In this document: piece after piece, positions 11,801 through 21,131 of the stretch
How the letters are laid out: the number at the start of each line of letters is the position of its first letter
How positions within the stretch are numbered: position 1 is the stretch's first letter
DNA from: Plazaster borealis
Taxonomy: Eukaryota; Echinodermata; Asteroidea; Forcipulatida; Labidiasteridae
NCBI GenBank assembly: GCA_021014325.1
Contig: CM037476.1
Location: 15,288,827 to 15,352,826, forward strand
Length of the DNA: 64,000 nt
Direction: 5' to 3'
The notes under the pieces: generated by a model
What the model was told of the DNA's origin: nothing
Seen by the model: the letters and a program-made list of their open reading frames with translations, nothing else
The model's database searches: none
Translations under genes and position numbers: made by a program

Positions 11801-12608
11801 TCCTTTATTATTATTATACTTTGCCTAAAAACGGCGAAACCTTTTCCGTATGTCAACACGTAGTGAATTATACTTTCGTACGAATTGGCAGGTGTACGAG
11901 TTGGTGGACATTGGAATTTTTGTGTGTACGAGTTTGTGTGTGTACGAGTTGGTGCGCACAAGTTTGCGTGCCTACAAGTTGACCAGCATTAATTAAATGC
12001 ATTTTAAACCCAATGAGCAGTTTCCGTGTTGTGTCACATTTAAACTCACCGCTTGGTCATAAATGCTCTGGAGCTTAAGGGAGAAAACTCTCAACAAAGA
12101 CGACGGGGCATACAAGCTCCAAAACATTTACAAAATGTATGACCACCATTCATACCTCCATGATATGACCAACTAGTCCAAACCACGCTTACAACGCCCT
12201 TTGTGAAGACCAAGAAAGGGTATGAAAGGCAGTTAAGCATTGAACATGGTTCCAGTCTGATGAAGCTCCTAGCTTAGGAGTGAAACGTAAGTATAAAATG
12301 ATATGTGTAAAATATGTGGATTCCGAATAAACAAACCTCACCATCCATGATTCATTGCTAAGCTTTTCAAACTTACCTGAGAATTGTGCACCTGCATCTA
12401 CAAGAGCAACCATCCAGCCAATTAACCAAGTTGAGGTGATGAACTGTTCTTGTAGGGTAGGTAGCATCATTCCAAGGCCTTTTAATAAAACACTCCAAGC
12501 CATCTGGATTGTAAATAAACCTACTACAGTAATCCAGCCATGAAGACCACCATCCCCTAAAGAATCCATTAGGGAATGTAAAAGGCGCTCAAAGCAGCTA
12601 GGTTCCAT
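7746..12608 (-). CDS. Gene A: SLC16-family monocarboxylate-transporter-like protein, 457 aa, four exons
   Basis: Exons: 12377-12608 (start ATG at 12608), 10855-10998, 9583-10425, 7746-7900, all joined in phase 1. The protein is a predicted 12-span major-facilitator transporter of the plasma membrane. It has the SLC16 signature DGGLHGW at residues 19-25 in span 1, RFGTR after span 2, GYCFSKSVTTAYGLA at 141-155 for the family's span-5 motif, a WRG in span 6, and an acidic cytoplasmic loop at about 197-248. The family moves monocarboxylates, some members with protons; the substrate here is unknown. Peculiar to A: exon 3 begins with Ala rather than Gly at the split codon, WLAIALLLIAIYY in span 9, and a 5-residue in-frame insertion (PEAET) in the tail. 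A second last exon lies further downstream at 6364. Intron 1 keeps an empty TTAA site at 11050-11053. Confidence 0.88.
8617..8874. mobile_element. Inverted-repeat element with TTAGGG-like core, copy 2
   Basis: Second copy of the element at 7220-7477, carried along in the tandem duplication. The arms are 8617-8683 and 8808-8874, with the degenerate GGGTTA core between. Confidence 0.75.
8897..9582. other. Intron 3 of gene A, unique part
   Basis: Contains a short GC-rich tandem duplication (two units ending GCGCGC..CCCATAGCAACAG at about 8963-9047), two CA microsatellites (9219-9237 and about 9413-9426) and the repeated ACGTCC/GGACGT palindromic stretch at 9258-9390. No exon was seen. Confidence 0.5.
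11190..11985. repeat. Inverted repeat of CGTACGAGTTGGTG-like units in intron 1 of gene A
   Basis: The left arm (11190-11345) is built of degenerate ACTCGTACGC/ACACAC units. The right arm (11876-11985) holds the same units reverse-complemented (GTACGAGTTGGTG). About 530 bp of AT-rich sequence separates them. Genes B, D and E keep only a single short arm beside exon 1; gene C keeps both arms, split by a large insertion. Confidence 0.65.
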
Positions 12609-12891
12609 TTTGATTTGTTTATGTCAGGTTTAAAACAGCAATACACAACAGGGTCTGCCCTTAACTTTTTCAGTGACTAGCCAACGGGACCAGTTAGCTT
12701 GTCATTTCACTAGTCCACAAGCTTCTTCACTAGTTCGTACTTTATATTCAATGCTTTTCAACACTGAACTCGCCAGTGCACCTCAATAAGGGAGAACACT
12801 GCACAAGTGAAGCTATGTGCACGTACATGCCCTTATCTGCTTCGCTGGATTCAAAGGTCTTTTGTAGGGTCAAAAGATTTCTATCAAAACA

Positions 12892-12964
12892 GTTCTATAG
12901 AATTCTATAACAAAAAACCTATAGAAATTCTATAAAAATATTCTATAGAAAAACTGTAGAACAT
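12892..12964. promoter_or_regulatory. Clustered TTCTATAGAA palindromes about 285 bp upstream of gene A start
   Basis: Several copies of TTCTATAGAA or CTATAGAA in about 70 bp, upstream of the start codon. The same cluster sits at nearly the same distance upstream of genes B, C and D. It is absent upstream of E, where the retrotransposon begins. A regulatory role is inferred only from position and conservation among duplicates. Confidence 0.3.
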
Positions 12965-13182
12965 CTATTTAAAATGTGCATTTTGAGTAAATTCACTTTG
13001 AAGTTGGACATGTATTCATTTGTTGCTTTCATACCTAATATTATCCTACATTATCACTTGCCAAATAGAAGGTATGTTTTTAAGCAGTTCTTCTTCACAT
13101 TTTGTTATGTTATTCAAAATGAAACGATCTGAATAAACAATTCTAACCTCATAAACCTATTCGTCAGTATGTAAAAAACATA

Positions 13183-15497
13183 GGTTTTTTTTTTCTTAAT
13201 ACTTCTTCTTCTTCTTCTTCTCAGCGTCCCTTGTCCGCTAACAAAAGCACCCTTTCCAACCTCATATGAACTTGAAACTTCACATATACGTAGATATACA
13301 TTAGGAGATGAAACCGCTTTAGTTACGTCATGATGACGTCATCAGGTGTCAAATTACAAGCCATTTAAGGTAAAAAAGTGACCATATGCGAATTCCTGTA
13401 TGTCCCCGAATATTACAGCTACAATATTTATACTTGGGCATATGATAGATCAAGACATGGGCAACATTTGAAAAGTTAAGGACAAATTCACATGACCTTT
13501 ACTTCCGGTCGTAACGAAAGGTCAAAGTTTGCCTTGGTGTAATTCTTAAAAACACTTTCCCGGCAAAAACATTAACTTCTGATTATCAGATCAACTTCAA
13601 ACTTACACCATGTAAGGACCTTGATAAAACCTCAATCAAGTAGTTGTGACGTCATGATGACGCGTCATCAAGTGTTGAGATACAGTAAATCGAAGTTTAA
13701 TCATTTAAAAATTCATAACTCAAGAAGTACATAAGCTATTATAACAATCTATACATCATCGGAGAGGTCTTGACAAATGTAGCAAATACTACACAGAGTC
13801 TTATACCGTTTGACCTTGTCTTCCTGTTCAAACCGGAAGTTGAAAACTTCACAATTCAAACTTTAAGGAATACTCGTACTTTTTACATACACATTACTCA
13901 CAATTTTCACATCATACTGTAGATTTTTAAGCCTTCTCAAACTTTTCCACAAAGATGTTACCTTTGTGACCTTCACTTATGGTTGAAATCGGGTATACAT
14001 TGACCCGCTGTCAAACTGCGGGAATAAACTGCATTAAAAACACACACAATACGCGATCTAAACCAGTTAGATGGTGGGCGGCTGCTTGCTCCATTGAAGC
14101 GACCGCAAGGTTCAAAGTCCTTCAAACGTGCTTGTAGTCTAGTCTCTTTTCAAGGTTCGCGCAACCTGATTTTGACATTACGCTTTGTTAGTCTCTAAAA
14201 CTAGCCGTCCGTGCAAACCTCGCTAACAATCAAATGTCAGATTTTTTAAACATTCATAATTCAAGAACTACACAACCGATTTTCAAACTTTTTTCAGTTA
14301 TAAAATCCTTGGGCATTGGAAATTAGCCTTGGGTAACCGTGACCTCATGTTGACCTTTACTTCCGGGTCAACCGGAAGTGAGACCATATCTCAAGAACTA
14401 CACAACCGATTTCAAACTTTTTTTTCAGTTATAGACTCCTTGGGCATTGGAGATTAGCCTTGAGTAACCGTGACCCCATGTTGACCTTTACTTCCGGGTC
14501 ATCCGGAAGAGGGACCATATCTCAAGAACTACAGAACCGATTTTCAAACTGTTTTCAGTTATAGACTCCTTGGGCATTGGATATTAGCTTTGGGTAACCG
14601 TGACCCCATGTTGACCTTTACTTCCAGGTCAACCGGAAGTGACACCATATCTCAAGAACTACTCAACTGATTTTCAAACTTTTTTCAGTTATAGACTCCT
14701 TGGTCATTGGAGATTAGCCTTGGGTACCGTGACCCCATGTTGACCTTTACTTCCGGGTCAAACGGAAGTGACACCATATCTCAAGAACTACTCAACCGAT
14801 TTTCAAACTGTTTTTAGGTATAGACTCCTTGGGCATTGGAGATTAGCCTTGGGTAACCGTGACCCCATGTTGACCCTTACCTCCGGGTCAACCGAAAGTG
14901 ACACCATATCTCAAGAACTACACAACCGATTTTCAAACTTTTTTCAGTTATAGACTCTTTGGGTATTGGAGATAAGCCTTGGGTACCTTGACCCCATGTT
15001 GACCTTTACTTCCGGGTCAAACGGAAGTGACACCATATCTCAAGAACTACTCAACCGATTTTCAAAAAAAAATCAGTTATAGACTCCTTGGGCATTGGAG
15101 ATTAGCCTTGGGTAACCGTGACCCCATGTTGACCTTTACTTCCGGGTCAACCGGAAGTGACACCATATCTCAAGAACTACACAACCGATTTTCAAACTGT
15201 TTTCAGTTATAAAATCCTTGGGTATTGAGTTTTTTACAACTTCACAAGCGCTACACAGAGTGTGGCCCCATTTGAACTGGACTTCCGGTTCAAACAAAAA
15301 GATGAACTTTAACATTTAATTTTGTTTTCTTTTTTTCTTAATACTTCTTATTCTTCTTCTCCCCGTCGCTTTTCCGCAAACAAAAGCACACTTCCCAAGC
15401 ACATATAAATTTGAAACTTCACAAACTTCACATATAAGTTTTCGGGATGGTGACGTCATCGATGATGTTATAACATTTTTTAAATCAATGTTTAATT
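13183..15497. mobile_element. 2.3-kb insertion present only in the A-B spacer
   Basis: The paralogous spacers at about 27245 and 50298 run uninterrupted through the site where this block begins and ends, so it is an insertion here. Both the left part and the right part (about 15325) contain a CTTAATACTTCTTnTTCTTC stretch followed by CGTC and CCGC. Inside are TGACGTCATGATGACGTCAT-like palindromes and ACTTCCGGTT/AACCGGAAGT motifs. A related 0.7-kb block lies at 51640-52390. No coding frame was seen; the class is unknown. Confidence 0.6.
14240..15230. repeat. About 130-bp tandem repeat, seven to eight copies
   Basis: Unit runs CTCAAGAACTACACAACCG, a TTTTCAGTTATAGACTCC segment, TTGGGCATTGGAGATTAGCC, then GACCCCATGTTGACC and TTCCGGGTCAACCGGAAGT. 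Copies are diverged and A-to-C point changes are common. The TTCCGG..CCGGAA part of each unit is palindromic. It lies within the 2.3-kb insertion. Confidence 0.85.
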
Positions 15498-15621
15498 GTT
15501 TTAACATTGTTGTTTTTTACGCGCTTGTTCGTCAGTTTTGTGCCCAATTCGTTAGTCTGTAAAAAAACAAATCTACACTCTGGGGCTTATTGGTCAGTAA
15601 TATCACCATTAATGCAGGTAA

Positions 15622-16007
15622 TTTAAAGACACTGGACACTATTGGTAATTGTCAAAGACCAGTCCTCTCACTTGGTGTATCTCAACATATGCATAAAATA
15701 ACAAACCTGTGAAAATTTGAGCTCAATTGGTCGTCGAAGTTGCGAGATAATAATGCAAGAAAAAACACCATTGTCACACGAAGTTGTGTGCTTTCAGATG
15801 CTTGATTTCGAGACCTCAAAATCTAATTCCGAGGTCTCAAAATCGAATTCATGGAAAATTACTTCTTTCTCAAAAACTACGTTACTTCAGAGGGAGCCGT
15901 TTCTCACAATGTTTTATACTATCAACAGCTCCCCATTACTCTTTACCAAGTAAGGTTTTATGCCAATAATTATTTTGAGTAATTACCAATAGTGCCACTG
16001 CCTTTAA
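15622..16007. mobile_element. TTAA-type MITE, CACTGGACAC subfamily, A-B spacer
   Basis: The ends are AGACACTGGACACTATTGGT and the inverse complement of a near copy (CCAATAGTGCCACTGCCT), flanked by TTAA on both sides. The interior carries a TCGAGACCTC palindromic segment. Very similar copies lie at 27375 and 50425 in the paralogous spacers, so it predates those duplications. Open frames across it are spurious. Confidence 0.75.
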
Positions 16008-19000
16008 CTTGCTTTAATTTTTCATTTAAACATGATATTTCATGGTAAAATCGTGAGTGAAGCACTGATCCAGAATTCCTTCTTTTTTGGGTGGGGAGGA
16101 GAGAGTGGGTTTTGTGGGGTGGATGGGGTCGGATGGGATGGGTGTTGTTGGCATGTGGATTGGAGGGGAGGGGAGCTTTAAATTAAATTCAGATCGGGTT
16201 AAAAAAACCCACAAACAAACAAAAACTTCCATGTATTTAACCTTTAAACGAGGTACCTGTTTGGTCCTAACGAGGCTGCAGTTTCCAGCACAGAGGTGTG
16301 GCAGGCTTATTTGATAGGTTAAGCAGGTTTGTTCTGCCTTTTCTCAATGATTTCTTTAGGTAATTGTGTTGCTTACATGTCAAGGAATACCTACAATTAT
16401 TTTGATATTATTTGTTTGTTTATTTTTAATTAATTTGCATATAATTAGTTGAAAATAAAGAAAAACAAAAGAAATAAAGAACAGGCCACAAATTGTTAGT
16501 ATTTTCTGTGAAATTATTATTTTCTGGGGGTGGGGGGGGGTTGCTAACCACATAAACTGTTGGCAAAAGATTACAAGACATTCATTCACCACAAGCCCAT
16601 TGAACCATAGAGCAAGTATCAGACAAAGTTGCCTTGTCCATGCCTTGTCACCAAGAGGTGACTCACTCACACAGAGATAGGATTTTGTGGGTGTGCAATG
16701 GGAATTTGTTTTCCACCACCCCTCCTGACCAAATTGACGACCCCTGTTGATTGACACCCCTTCTACAACTTGTGTACTGGTACACTGTAGGATATCGTGG
16801 AGTATCAGGGGGTTGGGATCTACCATTTTGTAATGGTTATGTTTTTCTTGATATGTGCCACAGCTGTTCGGTGATGGGCCTCGTTTGAGGGTTTTAAAGG
16901 GGGAGGAGTACACATGACATTTTCCCCATTTCCTTTCGGCCTGGTTATAACCTCCAGATATTGCTCAAATGGGGAGAGATGGAATAGGTCATTTTTCCGA
17001 GTTAAAGTTGTACCCCTCAAGACACTTATTGAAATAACAAGTCTGTTTGTTTTGTAATTGAACTGATTTGTTGTATAAGCATACACAAACTTAAACATGT
17101 TTTGTCATCAACTATGTTATGTACTTTTGGAATAATCATTTGATTTTGTTGGCACTAGTTTTGAAGGATTTCATTTAACAATCAAAACCTTGTTTACACC
17201 AACAAAATTGTAAATTCTGAATAACAAAATAGGAATTTTATTATATGCTCAAAAACCTTTATTGGTAAAACCACTGATGTATAAGATCATATTACTGTTG
17301 AATTTCTTCCACCCAGACTAGAGGTTTCACTCAAAGTGGCCACTAATTGTATCATAAAACAGTAATTTAAACATTATTCATTTTTTAAGTAAAAACAAAA
17401 GTACACCTCGTACATTTTCTTCACTGTAAGTTCAGGTGCGAGGTATTGTCTGGTGTTGTTTTTTCGGCAATAATGAGATTCCGTTTTGGGGAACTTGTTA
17501 ATACATGCACTTTTGCTGCGTTTTTCATTTCTTCTTGGATTTTTTTACTGTAATGTTTTGACCGTGATGTTAAACGCTACAAAAAGATTGTCTAATCTTT
17601 TTATGTATTTCTGCCATCGTAAGCCAACGGTAGACGGCTCGGTGTGTGGCTGAAAGTTCGGAAACTGTGGTAGATGTGTAGCAGACATATTTGCGACAGT
17701 TTAAAACGGAAGAATCTAGATCTTAGGTGTGGTAGAAGTGCATACAAGTCACGTTACGTGGATGACGTATCCAGCGTGTGTCTGTTCATAGCATAACTAG
17801 TTCAGTGAACGATCAAAACTTTATGTTCTGAAACTTACTCAGTTTCGAAGCATTTTTCCAAAGAAAACTTGTCCTGATGACGATAACAACAAAGTTCGAT
17901 TCTTTAACTTTCTGTTGATCCCATCCTCGTTGTCAATTGTAATGTTTTGACCGTGATGGTTATTGATGTAATTCACACGACATATTAACTTGGAACAACT
18001 GCATTCTGTTTACATGATGGAACTACTTATTTATTCACTTGACCTCTGACCTTAACATAATGTATGGAGCGCCTGTAGTTGTGTAAGGAGTATAATCAAT
18101 GCATGGATACTACATTTACTAGATCCTTTTACACCACCACGTTTTTCAGACTCCATTACTCCATCATAGCTTGTTTTGTTCAAAGCTATCCTTACTTGAT
18201 GCTCACTTACACCTAGTGTGTTGAGAAACATTATCCGACAAACTACCGCATTTTAGAGATCCCTGGTCATCAGGAAGATTGTAATGAAGTGTTTGTTTTT
18301 ACGGGTCCCATCTGCTTTTCGTGGATGAGAGTGTTGCACATGCCTTGACAACCAAGCTCTCTGGTCCTGTAGATTAACCAAGTCAAAAAACGCACTTTGA
18401 ATATTAAATTGTCTTAGCTTTAAAGAAAAACTGATGCATCATGATGGTACCTGGCATTTTATTGATAAGTCACTCATAACTGGAGTGGTTACCAGCGCAT
18501 TTGCCTATTCGTCACTTTGTAAAAACAAAAGGGTCTATTTCAGTATGTATTCAGGGTCTATTCATCAGTATGTAAAGAAAGATTATTAGCCTTCAAACAT
18601 ATTCGCCAACAACGTGTCTTTATATCTTTAAAATGAGACATTATTTTGGTTCAAAACCTACCCCCCTCCCTTGTGAAAAATCCTGGATATGCCACTGATA
18701 GCAGTTTTATAGTTGTCGGAATGGTCTTGGTCTCGAGACTTTCGAGCCACGTGGTCTCAGACTTCCCGGTCCTGGTCTTGGATGTCACTGTCTTAGTCTC
18801 GGACCTCATTTTGGTTCGAGACCAGTTCGAGACCAATACAAAAACATGCATTTTGATTGCAAACAAAATGTCTGGTACCTTAAAATATCCTTTCGGAAAA
18901 AGGAAGAGAATAAATTTTGTCCAACAAAATACAGTGAGAACGCGTGCTTAGTTTCATTCACAAAAAGTCCTTCACCCCAACTAACTCACTCCATGTACAT

Positions 19001-20787
19001 GTGAGTGCATTATTTGCGCAAATTTAGAATTTAAGAAAGCCATCACAGTTTGCGCGGTCAAACATGGCACACCGCCATAGATTTAAATATAAATCTATGC
19101 ACATTGCAAAACTTGTTTAATATGCACGTCGTCAAAGATTTTGCTCAACAATACACGAACACTGGGGCCCATGTGACTGTGTGTAACTAGACGCGTGTAC
19201 GTGTTGTATGCATTTTTGGTAAGTAGGGCACCATCCTAAGTCTTAACTCGTTTCCAAGCCGCGGGGGAATTAATACTGATCTCGTGAAACTCTTTACGTA
19301 AATAAATATTAGTCCATCTCATTTTGTTGTTGTCACTTGGTCACTTGACATGTCTGCAAGTTGGGCAATTATATACAGTTCACATATAAAGACCACAAAC
19401 AATATTATGTTGATGAAAAAAAAATTAAAAAGTAAGAAACACCTCGCAGTGTGTGTTTTTTGCTAAAGAAAAACAAGCATCAGCGATAAGGCTGGAATAA
19501 CGTCAATTTTGTATATAAGTCTGCCTGGTAAACAAAAAATGCTTTATTTTTCTCCAAAATAAGTAGGTTGGGTTCTTGGATCTACTTCTCTAGCACTGAG
19601 GATACTATTCGCAAACGCTTCTTGCAATCTCCAATCTGGTGTAAATGAAAAGGTTGAAATGCCATTTTAGTGCACCTTTCAAGATCTGGATCCCTGTTTC
19701 AGACTTATGAGATAATAAAATGCATTGTGGAGGAAATACAGATTTGTAATTTTCTCTTTTGTTATATAGCTACAAACGGCCTCCAGTTAGGGCACAAACA
19801 AATTGTTTGTCCTTGTCCGATTGACTGTCTTTGTTGTCTTCAAAATATTCCTTAAAAATTTCAAAAAATTTGTTGAAAAATGTCTTTATTACTGACTTTT
19901 TATCTGGGGAAATTTTAGTGATGCAGAAGTGCTATGAAGTCATCAGCTGGTAGTTCCGTTAAAGCATTCATCTCAACATCAACAACATCAAATCTTGTTA
20001 GTTGTACAGTTTTTAGTATTACAATACTATTCAAAGACATTTAACAAAAGAGTTCAATTCAGTGAAAGTGTTCTGTTTGTGTGAAATGCTAATTAGGTTT
20101 GGACTGTCCAAAACAACATTTACACTGATCATGTGCTTTCAGTCGGTGTTGTAGTCAAGACAAGACCATCCGAGTCCAACAAGACCAAGACCAAGACCAA
20201 GACCGACAGTCCGAGGTCGACAGCCCAAATCGGTTTAGTGTAGCCCTCACCTTGAAGTGGCTTTCCGGCCTTTTGATGTTAGGCAATCTCTCATAAAAAA
20301 AATATATAATGCAAACAAATAAAAATTAAAATGTACAGCTTAAAATGCATTGTAATCGAATGCAGGGCACTGCTGGGGTTAGTTGTCCTCTGGCCACATG
20401 CAAGTTGAAACATTTGAGGAGCAGTAAAAGCTAAAAGTGGTGTGGCTGTCTAGTTCATTCCGAGAGGGCCAATTTTGCCAACCCCTGCTAACCCTCAGTC
20501 CTTCACCTCTTTAAGATTCTAGTTTTATGATTTGCCGCCTTGTTTTGTCCTAGTTCGTTGGGTAGTGTTTGTTTGTCCAGTATGCTGTTTTATAAGGCAT
20601 TTCTATACAAGACTTGGTCTTTTAAATATGCCTCCATAGTTTCCTCTGCTTCAATGTGTCTCATAATATTATTATTCTAGAAGTTTTTCATACATCTTTG
20701 TTCAGTAGACCTTCCTAATAATTACTTGTATGTACATTTTGCAATATGGAAATTAATATGGAGTTGAATTGAATTGAATTGATATGG
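16008..20787. repeat. Spacer module between genes A and B (paralogous spacer, full length)
   Basis: Nearly the same sequence recurs at 27761-32412 (offset about 11623-11625 bp). Shortened, diverged versions occur at about 41990-44617 and 50812-52499. It contains a GAGACC/GGTCTC-rich stretch at 18720-18845, an AAGACC repeat at 20160-20220 and GAATT repeats at 20765-20785. Open frames of up to 178 codons are conserved only because the DNA is duplicated. I see no splice-framed exons or recognisable domain. Confidence 0.8.
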
Positions 20788-21116
20788 TTAAAGGTATCGT
20801 ACACGTTTGGTAATTGTCAAAGACCAGTGTTCTCACTTGGTGTATCCCAATATATGCATAAAATAATAAGCCTTGGGCTCAATGGGTCATCGAAGTTGCA
20901 AGAAAATGATGAAAGAATATAGGAATAAAAACTTCTTGCAAGAAGTTTTTATTATTTTAGTGAGAAATTACCTCTTTCTCCAAAACTACGCTTCTTCAGA
21001 GGGAGTCGTTTCCTACACTGTTTTATACTATCAACAGCTCTTCGTTGCTTGTTACCAAGTAAGTTTTTATGATAATATTTGTTTTGAGTCATTACCAAAC
21101 GTGTACGATACCTTTA
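20788..21116. mobile_element. TTAA-type MITE abutting the gene B stop codon
   Basis: Terminal inverted repeats AGGTATCGTACACGTTTGGT are flanked by TTAA on each side. The paralogous site in gene D (44618-44621) is a single uninterrupted TTAA. The right end lies 15 nt beyond the gene B stop, so the transporter 3' UTR must run into it. A perfect 30-bp palindrome at 20924-20953 places an AATAAA on both strands; the minus-strand one lies about 180 nt past the stop. Confidence 0.85.
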
Positions 21117-21131
21117 ATGGAGAGACGTTCT

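Noticed and set aside
15717..15953. Repeated 78-codon plus-strand frame (also at 27470)
   Set aside because: Lies wholly inside a TTAA MITE; a chance frame in a repeat.
16380..16913. 177-codon minus-strand frame repeated at 27997-28533
   Set aside because: Its conservation follows from spacer duplication. The third copy (51184-51519) is shortened by indels, the peptide has no recognisable domain, and no splice sites frame it.
18646..18951. 101-codon frame with Val/Leu/Ser-rich peptide
   Set aside because: Created by GGTCTC/GAGACC repetitive sequence; no other coding evidence.
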